Below are positions 8,156 to 14,887 of a DNA stretch of 64,000 bases, piece after piece. The position numbers and the translations under genes are program-made. Source of the DNA: JAWLHU01 sp049324875 (GTDB lineage Bacteria; Bacillota; Sulfobacillia; Symbiobacteriales; Symbiobacteriaceae); contig JBMONC010000052.1 in assembly GCA_049324875.1 (NCBI GenBank), forward strand, positions 20,526-84,525. Direction: 5' to 3'. Numbering within the stretch: position 1 is the first letter of the stretch; every line of letters begins with the position of its first letter. The notes under the pieces are model-generated. The model saw nothing but the letters and a program-made list of their open reading frames with translations. It was not told where the DNA came from and did not search any database.

Positions 8156-8156
8156 G

Positions 8157-8969
8157 GTGGCGGCCACCTGGAAAGAGCGGGACGGGATCCAGGCGCTCCA
8201 CCTGACCAGCCTGGAGGCGCTGGGCGGGGTCGGCGCCCTCTTCACCGGACGGGTCCGGGGGGTCAGCCCCCGCTGGCAGGAGGGGCTCAACTGGTCCTAC
8301 TCGGTGGGCGACGACCCGGGGGCGGTGCGGGAGAACCGGCGCCGGACCCTGGCGCTGCTGGGGCTGCCGGTCCACCGGGCGGCGATGGCCGGGCTGGTCC
8401 ACGGCGACCGGGTGGTGGCGGTGACCGGGGAGGAGGAGCCGGCGGGGCCGGATGACCTGATCCTGATCCCGGAGTGCGATGCCCTGATCACCGACCGGAC
8501 CGGCCTGGCGCTGGTGGTGACCGCCGCCGACTGCGTGCCGGTCTACCTCTACGACCCGGTTCGGCGGGCGGTGGGCGTGGCCCACGCCGGCTGGCGGGGG
8601 ACGGTGGCGGGGATCGCCGGCAAGGCGGCAAGGGCGATGGCCGCTACCTACGGCTGCCGCCCCGATCAGATCCACGCCGCCGTGGGGCCCTCCATCGGCC
8701 CCTGCTGCTACGAGGTGGATGAGGCGGTGGCGAAGCCGCTGCGGGACTACTATGGGGCCGCGGCAGCGGAACTGCTGCTGCCGGGCAGGGCCCCCGGCAA
8801 GTACCAGCTGGACCTCTGGGAGGCCAACCGGCGCGACCTGCTGGCCGCCGGGGTCGGGGTCGTGAGCGTGGCCGGGGAGTGCACCTCCTGCAGGGTGGAG
8901 CGGCTCTTCTCCCACCGGGCGGAGCGGGGCGGGGCCGGCCGCGGTGCCGCCGTCATCGCCCTGCTCTAG
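8157..8969 (+). CDS. pgeF: YlmD/PgeF family laccase-domain (multicopper-like) purine nucleoside phosphorylase
   Basis: The 270-residue protein belongs to the YfiH/DUF152 group. Signature stretches are GLVHGDRVVAVTG, ALVVTAADCVPVYLYDP, VGVAHAGWRGTVAGIAG and GPSIGPCCYEVDEAV, which carry the metal-binding His and Cys residues. Family members are reported to phosphorolyse or deaminate purine nucleosides and, in E. coli, to correct cell-wall peptides. GTG 8157 overlaps the RBS region at the end of ridA. It occupies the ylmD position of the conserved ylm cluster. Confidence 0.9.
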   Translation: MAATWKERDGIQALHLTSLEALGGVGALFTGRVRGVSPRWQEGLNWSYSVGDDPGAVRENRRRTLALLGLPVHRAAMAGLVHGDRVVAVTGEEEPAGPDDLILIPECDALITDRTGLALVVTAADCVPVYLYDPVRRAVGVAHAGWRGTVAGIAGKAARAMAATYGCRPDQIHAAVGPSIGPCCYEVDEAVAKPLRDYYGAAAAELLLPGRAPGKYQLDLWEANRRDLLAAGVGVVSVAGECTSCRVERLFSHRAERGGAGRGAAVIALL

Positions 8970-9041
8970 CAGGGGAGTTCTCTCCGCCTGCCGAATCGCT
9001 TAACCATACGCTGATCACGCCGCAGCAAGGGAGGGACGAGA

Positions 9042-10286
9042 ATGCAGCCGCGACCGCCACGCCGTCCGACGGTCCGGGCCGTCCGGCGGGAGCTGGAAAA
9101 GCCCCGCCCCGCCTGGCGTCCCCGGCGGGCCGGCGCCCGCCTGCGGGCGCTGCTGCTGCTGGCCCTCCTCACCGCCGGCGGCTGGTTCCTCTGGCAGCGG
9201 GTCGGGGCCCCCGCTCCCCCGCCGGTGGTGGCCGTCCGCCACGGGGCGGTGGAGGCGGTGCTGGAGGCCGATGCCTGGCTCGTCCGGAAGGAGCGGGTGG
9301 TGACCGCCCCGGTGGCGGGTCAGGTCCGCCGGCTGGCCGCCGAGGGCGAGCGGGCCCGGGTGGGCGGCGCTGTGGTGGAGATCGGGCCGGAGAGCGCCCG
9401 GCCCCCCGCCACCGCCGGCGCCGCTCCCCCACCGGCGGACGCCGGCCGGGCGGCCACCCAGCGGGAGTACGACCGGCTCTCCACCGAGATCTACCGGCTG
9501 GCCGCTGCCGTCAACGAGGCCAGGTTCGCCGGGCAGGCCGAGCAGGCCGCCGCCCTCCAGGCGGAGCTGGATGACCTGGCCCTGCGGCAGGCCGCCCTGG
9601 TGGGGCAGCTCCCCGCCCCTTCGCCTGAGGAGCAGCCGTCCCGGCCGTCTCCGTCTCCGGCGGCGACCCGGGTGACCACCGAGGTCGCCGGGGTCGTGCT
9701 CTACCAGACCGATGGGCTGGAGTCGATCCTCACCCCTGCCGGTGCTGAGCGGTGGACACCTTCCTGGGTCCGGGCGCTGCCTCTCCCGGACCTGAAGCAG
9801 ACCGGAAGGGAGCAGGTGGCCGCCGGGCAGCCGCTCTTCAAGGTGGTGGATGACCTCCACCTGGAGCTGATTCTGGTGGTTCCCGCCGAACGGCTCACCC
9901 CATCCCAGCGCACGATCATGGCAGAGGATGGGGTGAAGGTGCGTATCCCGGGCCGCGAGCGCCCCCTGACCGCCCATCTCCGCCGCATAGCCGAGGAGGG
10001 GGAGGAGCTGCTCCTCCACCTGGAGGTCCCCCTGCCCGCCGCCGAGGCGCTGCGCGTCCGCCGGATGCGGGTCAGCCTGCTGCTGGAGAGCTTTGAGGGC
10101 GCTGTCGTCCCCAGGGCCGCGATCGATGTGCAGGGAGGCAGGACCGGGGTCTGGGTCCGGGAGGGGAGAGCCTACCAGTTCACCCCGGTGCGGGTCCTGG
10201 GCGGCAACCGCACCGAGGTGGCGGTGGAGGGGGATCTGGCGCCGGATGCGCAGGTGCTCACTCTGCTCCCCCCGCCGACCCGCTGA
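9042..10286 (+). CDS. HlyD-like membrane-anchored adaptor protein of the ylm/sepF cluster
   Basis: The 414-residue protein has a basic, Pro/Arg-rich cytoplasmic start (about 40 residues), one membrane segment (LRALLLLALLTAGGWFLW) and an extracytoplasmic part. That part has a lipoyl-like barrel, with one half-motif as VTAPVAGQVRRLAAEGERAR and a second near TTEVAGVVLYQTDGLES. A coiled-coil-prone segment (TQREYDRLSTEIYRLAAAVN) follows. Proteins like this between YlmD and YlmE occur in several Clostridia-type genomes. No partner transporter is present, so a role in export is unproven; an envelope or division role is possible. Confidence 0.75.
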   Translation: MQPRPPRRPTVRAVRRELEKPRPAWRPRRAGARLRALLLLALLTAGGWFLWQRVGAPAPPPVVAVRHGAVEAVLEADAWLVRKERVVTAPVAGQVRRLAAEGERARVGGAVVEIGPESARPPATAGAAPPPADAGRAATQREYDRLSTEIYRLAAAVNEARFAGQAEQAAALQAELDDLALRQAALVGQLPAPSPEEQPSRPSPSPAATRVTTEVAGVVLYQTDGLESILTPAGAERWTPSWVRALPLPDLKQTGREQVAAGQPLFKVVDDLHLELILVVPAERLTPSQRTIMAEDGVKVRIPGRERPLTAHLRRIAEEGEELLLHLEVPLPAAEALRVRRMRVSLLLESFEGAVVPRAAIDVQGGRTGVWVREGRAYQFTPVRVLGGNRTEVAVEGDLAPDAQVLTLLPPPTR

Positions 10287-10360
10287 GCCACCCTCGCCCG
10301 GGGACCTCCCTTGGATCAATGGAAATTCTGTCTGAGAATCGGAAGGGAAGTTGGATTTTG

Positions 10361-11053
10361 GTGTCGAACATCACTTTAAATGTGGAGAAGGTACGGCAGC
10401 GGATCGCACAGGCCGCCTTGCGGGCCGGGCGCCATCCGGATGCGGTCACCCTGATCGCAGTCTCCAAGACACGGCCGGTGGAGGATCTGGAGGCGGCCAT
10501 CGCCGCCGGGATCACCCACCTGGGGGAGAACCGGGTCCAGGAGCTGAAGGAGAAGGTGGGGCTGCTCTCGGGGCGCGAGGTCACCTGGCACCTGATCGGC
10601 TCGCTCCAGACCAACAAGGCCAAGCAGGCCCTGGAACTGGCCGGCCTGATCCACTCGCTCGACCGGGATTCGCTCCTGGATGAACTGGTCCGCCAGGCAG
10701 AGCGGCGGGGGAGCCCCTGTGACGCCCTGGTCCAGGTGAACGTCTCGGGCGAGCTGTCCAAGCACGGCATCGCCCCGGCCGAGCTGATCCCCTTCCTCCG
10801 GCGAGTCAGCCGGCAGGAGTGGGTCCGTGTTCGGGGGTTGATGACCATGGCCCCGTATTCCGAGGAGCCCGAGGCGGCCCGGCCCCACTTTCAGCGGCTT
10901 CGGGAACTGTTTGAGCAGGTGCGGGAACTGGCGCTGCCGAACGTCCGGATGGAACATCTGTCAATGGGCATGTCAGGGGACTTCGAGGTTGCCGTGGAAG
11001 AGGGCGCCACGCTGGTGCGGGTTGGTTCCGCCATCTTCGGAGAGCGCTCCTAG
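10361..11053 (+). CDS. ylmE: YggS/YlmE family PLP homeostasis protein
   Basis: The 230-residue protein has a PLP-binding alanine-racemase-like barrel. The PLP lysine lies in TLIAVSKTRPVEDLEAAIAA. Other family signatures are HLGENRVQELKEK, WHLIGSLQTNKAKQAL, RGLMTMAPYSEEPEAARPHF and LSMGMSGDFEVAVEEGATLV. It buffers pyridoxal phosphate and has no catalytic domain partner. GTG 10361 gives the family N-terminus and has RBS GGAAGGGAAG at 10341-10350. It lies 58 bp before sepF. Confidence 0.93.
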   Translation: MSNITLNVEKVRQRIAQAALRAGRHPDAVTLIAVSKTRPVEDLEAAIAAGITHLGENRVQELKEKVGLLSGREVTWHLIGSLQTNKAKQALELAGLIHSLDRDSLLDELVRQAERRGSPCDALVQVNVSGELSKHGIAPAELIPFLRRVSRQEWVRVRGLMTMAPYSEEPEAARPHFQRLRELFEQVRELALPNVRMEHLSMGMSGDFEVAVEEGATLVRVGSAIFGERS

Positions 11054-11110
11054 CTGGCACCGCGCGAGTAGCAACAGAGGCACCATGCATCCAGGGGAGG
11101 TAACCTTACG

Positions 11111-11758
11111 ATGCCGAACAAGCCGGGCCTGTGGAACAAGCTGGTCGATTACCTTGGCTTCGGGCCGGAAGAGGATGAGTTCGAAGAGGAAGTAGTCGAA
11201 GAGGCGGCTGCCCCTCCAGTCTGGCAGGAGGACCCCCGGCGAACCTCCGCCCCTGAGCGCCGTGCCCCGGTGGTGCCGATCACGGCGGTGCCGCAGAAGC
11301 CGACCTCCTTCCGGGTGATGGTGGTCGAGCCCCGATCCTTTGAAGAGGTGCAGACCATCGTCGACCAGATGAAGGCGCGGCGGCCGGTGATTCTCAACCT
11401 GGAATCGCTGGACAAGGACCTGGCCCAGAAGATCCTCAACTTCCTGAACGGCGCCATCTACGCCCTGGGCGGCGAGACGCAGCGGGTGGCAGCGGGCATC
11501 TTCTTCTACGCCCCGCCCGGCGTGGACGTCTCCACCATGGGTCGCGGCCTGACCGGCACCGCCATTGGCGGCGGGGCGGTCGATCTGCCGCCCGGTGTGC
11601 TGGAGAAGCTCTCGGGCATGCTATCCTCCGAGGGCTCCGACCGTGGCCTGGCCGCCCGTGGGAGCGAGAGCGATCTCAGCATCCGGGCCAGCGCCGGCCG
11701 GCAGGAGACCGAGCGCAAGCCTGGGGAGCGCCCCAAGTTCGACTGGCGCAACCAGTAA
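11111..11758 (+). CDS. sepF: Cell division protein SepF
   Basis: The 215-residue protein has an N-terminal amphipathic membrane-binding helix (LWNKLVDYLGFG), an acidic linker, and the SepF core (FRVMVVEPRSFEEVQTIVDQ; VILNLESLDKDLAQKILNFL; AIYALGGETQRVAAGIFFYA). SepF binds FtsZ and tethers it to the membrane at the septum. A hydrophilic tail of about 60 residues after the core is longer than in Bacillus. RBS GGGGAGG is at 11094-11100. Confidence 0.94.
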   Translation: MPNKPGLWNKLVDYLGFGPEEDEFEEEVVEEAAAPPVWQEDPRRTSAPERRAPVVPITAVPQKPTSFRVMVVEPRSFEEVQTIVDQMKARRPVILNLESLDKDLAQKILNFLNGAIYALGGETQRVAAGIFFYAPPGVDVSTMGRGLTGTAIGGGAVDLPPGVLEKLSGMLSSEGSDRGLAARGSESDLSIRASAGRQETERKPGERPKFDWRNQ

Positions 11759-11800
11759 AGCCGCCGGTCCCCAGCTTCCTGGAGAGGAGATCTGGCGTTA

Positions 11801-12076
11801 ATGGGAATCCTGGCGCAGACCATTTGGATCTTTGTCCGCATCCTGGAGGTGCTGATCTGGGCGCGGATCCTGATGTCCTGGTTCCGCCCCCGCTATCGGA
11901 CCAGCAGCAACGGCTGGTTCTTCACCATTGAGGAGTATGTCTGGCGGGCGACGGAGCCGCTTCTGGCGCCCATCCGGAACATCTTGCCGTCCACCGGCAT
12001 GATCGATTTCTCGCCCTTCATCCTGATGATCCTGGTGGATATTGTGGGCAGGTTCCTGGTGGGGGCTCTGATGTAG
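11801..12076 (+). CDS. ylmG: YggT/YlmG family small membrane protein
   Basis: The 91-residue protein has two membrane segments (about residues 5-25 and 68-88). It has the family motif EPLLAPIRNILPSTGMIDFS (Pro-rich, then FSPF). YggT proteins lie next to sepF in many bacteria and are linked to division and membrane organisation without a known reaction. RBS GGAGAGGAG is at 11780-11788. In Bacillus ylmH follows, but here divIVA comes next with no S4-domain gene between. Confidence 0.9.
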   Translation: MGILAQTIWIFVRILEVLIWARILMSWFRPRYRTSSNGWFFTIEEYVWRATEPLLAPIRNILPSTGMIDFSPFILMILVDIVGRFLVGALM

Positions 12077-12112
12077 AGAAGAAAGTACGTAAGCGAGAGG
12101 GCAGGTGATAGC

Positions 12113-12664
12113 ATGGCGCTGACTCCACTGGATATTACAAACAAAGAGTTTAAAAAGAAGCTCCTGGGCGGGTACGACCCCGATCAGGTGGATGAGTTTC
12201 TGGATCAGATCATCCGGGAGTTCGAGGTGCTGATCAAGGAGAACACGACCGCCAAGGAGCAGGTGGAGCTGCTGAACCAGCGGGTCGAGCAGTACCGTGC
12301 TCTCGAGGAGACCATCAACAAAACCCTGGTCATCGCCCAGGAGTCTGCGGAAGAGATCAAGGCCAACGCCCGGCGGGAGGCCGACCTGATCATCCAGGAG
12401 GCCCGCCTGCAGGCGGAGCGCATCCTCGAAGCCGGGCAGGCCAAGGCCCGCCGGATCATGGAGGAGAACGCCGATCTGGCCCGTGCGGCGCATACGCTCC
12501 GCGGGCAGGTGCGGGCGCTGCTCCAGGCCCAGCTGGAGGCGATCGACACGATTCGCGATCCCTTCGCCCAGGCTGCGGTCGCCCGCCAACCGGAGCCGGC
12601 CCAGCCGGCCCGGGTCACCCCGCTCCCGCGGGAGAGCGATGTGGAGGATGAGGACGACAACTAG
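12113..12664 (+). CDS. divIVA: DivIVA domain septum-site protein
   Basis: The 183-residue protein starts with the lipid-binding DivIVA motif (LTPLDITNKEFKKKLLGGYD, then PDQVDEFLDQII). A long, charged coiled coil follows to about residue 150, and a Pro-rich tail closes the protein. DivIVA marks negatively curved membrane at poles and septa. RBS is GAGGGCAGGTG at 12098-12108. A terminator follows the stop. Confidence 0.94.
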   Translation: MALTPLDITNKEFKKKLLGGYDPDQVDEFLDQIIREFEVLIKENTTAKEQVELLNQRVEQYRALEETINKTLVIAQESAEEIKANARREADLIIQEARLQAERILEAGQAKARRIMEENADLARAAHTLRGQVRALLQAQLEAIDTIRDPFAQAAVARQPEPAQPARVTPLPRESDVEDEDDN

Positions 12665-12677
12665 CACCGAAACAGCG

Positions 12678-12710
12678 AACCCCGGGCGGATAGCCGTCCG
12701 GGGTTTTTCT
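12678..12710 (+). terminator. Rho-independent terminator after divIVA
   Basis: AACCCCGGGCGG pairs with CCGTCCGGGGTT over a short loop, followed by TTTTTC. It closes the ylm/sep cluster. Confidence 0.88.
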
Positions 12711-12759
12711 TGCGCGCGGGGCAGACTACGGGACAGATTGATGTGAAGGAGGGGGTCCC

Positions 12760-13047
12760 GTGCCCAAGATTGAGGTCTACTGCACCGTCGAGAACTGCGA
12801 CTACTGGGGGAAGAACAACCACTGCCTGGCCAAGGAGATCCTGATTGTGACCGACCAGCAGGCCACCGCCTGGCCCGATCCGGTGGACGCCCCCATGGCC
12901 AGCAACTTGACCCAAGGCGAGGCGGAGAACTGCATGCAGACCGCCTGCAAGACCTTCCGGCCCCGGTACTCCCACGCCGGCCCGGTACAGGACCTGCGGG
13001 ATAAGAACGCCCAGCTCGCCCAGAAGTACCCGCACCAGATGCAGTAG
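12760..13047 (+). CDS. DUF1540 domain protein
   Basis: This 95-residue hydrophilic protein has a DUF1540-type cysteine pattern: C-x4-C in VYCTVENCDYWG, a further Cys in NNHCLAKEI, then C-x3-C in NCMQTACKTF. The family is common in spore-forming Firmicutes and probably binds a metal; no function is established. GTG 12760 has a strong RBS, AAGGAGGGGG, at 12746-12755. It is a single-gene unit between two terminators. Confidence 0.8.
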   Translation: MPKIEVYCTVENCDYWGKNNHCLAKEILIVTDQQATAWPDPVDAPMASNLTQGEAENCMQTACKTFRPRYSHAGPVQDLRDKNAQLAQKYPHQMQ

Positions 13048-13059
13048 CCGAGCGAATGG

Positions 13060-13084
13060 GGCCAGCCCTGGCATAGGGCTGGCC
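13060..13084. terminator. Bidirectional terminator between convergent genes
   Basis: There is a perfect 10-bp stem, GGCCAGCCCT / AGGGCTGGCC, with a 5-base loop. It lies between the ends of the DUF1540 gene and the minus-strand lipoprotein gene. Confidence 0.7.
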
Positions 13085-13087
13085 GCT

Positions 13088-14497
13088 CTACTTCGCTGCC
13101 CAGGCCCGCTCTCCCCGGGCGAGCCGCACCTCCTGGTCGCCCCTGCGGAGCAGGAGCGAGCCGTCAGCCGTGAAGATCAGGTGATGCCAGGCCCCCCAGC
13201 CGCCGGGAGGAGCCGGCAGGTCGACCCAGAGCCAGCTCCGCCCGCCGTCGGTGGAGCGGAGGAGCGGGATCATCTCCCCGTCGGGCCCCTGCCGGACCTC
13301 CGCCGCCTCGATCGCCCCCTTCAGCCATTGGATCCGCCCCGGCCAGGTGGTGATGGGCTTCCCCTGCCACTCCGCCCAGCGCCAGGTGGCGCCGCCGTCC
13401 TCGGAGCGCATCAGACGCCGGTCGATCCGGCTCCAGAGGGGGGAGCGGATCTCCCAGAGGCAGTCGGGGCCCTCCGGGCAGCGGAGCGGGACGGGCTGCC
13501 AGCTCCGGCCGCTGTCGGTGGTGGCCATCCCGACCACCCGCGGCGGGGCGCCTGGCTCCTCCTCCCGGCCGAACCAGGCGGTCACCCCCTCAGCGGTGGT
13601 GGAAAAGCCCAGGAAGGACTCCGGGGAGCCGAAGCCCTTCGGGACCGGCACCCGCTCCCAGCTCTGCCCGTTGTCCACGGTGTGGAGCGGGGAGGGGAAG
13701 GCGCCCTCGTCCTGGGCGGCGGGGTGGCCGCTGCCGGCCAGGTAGTAGACCCCGGGCTGGTGGGGGTCCAGGGCGAAGGCCCGGCAGCCGGCCATGCCGG
13801 CGTGCTGCCCGATCCGGACCCCCATCAGGGAGATCTCCTCCCAGCTGGCCCCGCCGTCGGTGGTGATGCGGAGGTGGGGAGGGGGCTGCTGGTAGCCGGG
13901 GGCGACGGCGCCGCCCCGGCACTCCGCCTGGTGGAGCGGGTTGGCCGGATTGACCAGCAAACCCGGACGCCGGACCAGCGAGGGCAGCTCCTGCACCGGT
14001 TCGGTCGGCAGCGCCGCCCAGTCCACGCCGGGCAGCTCATCGGTCAACGCAAACCGGGCCTGCGCCTCCGGCCGCCCGGTGCAGCCCGGCCCGAAGTCGG
14101 CGGCGCAGGCGAGGGAGAGCGTCAGCTCGCCCTTCCGGAGCCGGGCGCTGTTGAAGAAGGGCGGCACCTTCACCCGGGCGGTGAAGCGGTGGGGGTCATC
14201 CGGCGAGGGCTTGGGCCAGATCGACTGCGACAGGCTCCGCTCCCCGCAGGGCCCCCAGCAGAGATCGAAGATCAGCTCCTTGCCGCCCCGGGCCGCTCGC
14301 ACCTTCTCGGGCTCCCGCAGGTAGATCTCCACCGTCACCTCCGTCCCGATGGGGCCCGACTCCGGCTGGAGCTTGAGCGCCACCGGTCGGGACTCCTCCG
14401 GCGGAATCGGCCTCGGGGCCGGTTCCGGCGCCGGCCCGCTCCGGCACCCGGCCAGCAGCAGGAGCAGCAAGAAGAGCCCAAGTCGAGGCAGACGCAT
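13088..14497 (-). CDS. Asp-box (BNR) repeat lipoprotein, probable beta-propeller
   Basis: The 469-residue protein has a signal peptide with a lipobox (LLLLAGC) and a Pro-rich linker. A beta-sandwich-like region is followed by at least five Asp-box motifs (S/T-x-D-x-G-x-S/T-W): TTDGGASWEEI, TVDNGQSWERV, TTDSGRSWQPV, SEDGGATWRWA and STDGGRSWLWV. Asp-boxes mark propellers such as sialidases and sortilin-like proteins. The catalytic residues of sialidases are not evident, so a binding or structural role outside the cell is more likely. ATG 14497 has RBS GGGAGGGG. Confidence 0.8.
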   Translation of the reverse strand: MRLPRLGLFLLLLLLAGCRSGPAPEPAPRPIPPEESRPVALKLQPESGPIGTEVTVEIYLREPEKVRAARGGKELIFDLCWGPCGERSLSQSIWPKPSPDDPHRFTARVKVPPFFNSARLRKGELTLSLACAADFGPGCTGRPEAQARFALTDELPGVDWAALPTEPVQELPSLVRRPGLLVNPANPLHQAECRGGAVAPGYQQPPPHLRITTDGGASWEEISLMGVRIGQHAGMAGCRAFALDPHQPGVYYLAGSGHPAAQDEGAFPSPLHTVDNGQSWERVPVPKGFGSPESFLGFSTTAEGVTAWFGREEEPGAPPRVVGMATTDSGRSWQPVPLRCPEGPDCLWEIRSPLWSRIDRRLMRSEDGGATWRWAEWQGKPITTWPGRIQWLKGAIEAAEVRQGPDGEMIPLLRSTDGGRSWLWVDLPAPPGGWGAWHHLIFTADGSLLLRRGDQEVRLARGERAWAAK

Positions 14498-14559
14498 GAC
14501 GAACCCCTCCCTACCCATCAGACGGCGCCCGACGGCCCGCTGTCGCGCCCCGCCCCAAC

Positions 14560-14588
14560 TTGACAGCGCCCGGCCCACATGGTAGCAT
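14560..14588 (+). promoter_or_regulatory. SigA-type promoter for the T-box/ileS unit
   Basis: TTGACA at 14560-14565 and TAGCAT at 14583-14588 are separated by 17 bp. The transcript would start a few bases before the T-box leader. Confidence 0.8.
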
Positions 14589-14595
14589 AAGCCCA

Positions 14596-14851
14596 AATGC
14601 GACTGCGATGATGAGGACGAGTACCGGGCCCCGCACGGGCCAGAGAGCCGGTCACTCAGGTGCAAGACCGGCCCCGTCGCCACCCGGGAAGATCACCTCG
14701 GAGCTTCCGCCCGAAGCCCTTCGGCTGTAGGCGCGGACGGGTTCGCCCCCGTTACCACGGCGCTTCGAGAGATGGGCGGCCCGCGCGGGCCGTTCAACGA
14801 GGGTGGTACCGCGAGCGTTGGCCTCGCCCCTTGCCGGGGGCGGGGCCTTTT
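14596..14851 (+). ncRNA. T-box riboswitch leader of ileS, isoleucine (AUC) specifier
   Basis: Stem I has the GA/K-turn part (GATGAGGACGAGTACC) and the AGAGAG distal bulge at 14642-14647. The specifier loop shows GGAAG-ATC-ACC with ATC at 14692-14694, an isoleucine codon. The T-box AGGGTGGTACCGCG is at 14800-14813 with TGGT, which pairs with the tRNA acceptor end. The terminator GCCTCGCCCC / GGGGCGGGGC plus TTTT ends at 14851. Uncharged tRNA-Ile would favour the antiterminator and turn ileS on. Confidence 0.93.
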
Positions 14852-14887
14852 GATTTGCCATCATGGAATGCCAGGAGGGGTAGCGCG

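Noticed and set aside
14660..14887. N-terminal extension of IleRS in frame upstream of ATG 14888
   Set aside because: It runs through the T-box and its terminator; the family N-terminus starts at 14888 behind a strong RBS.
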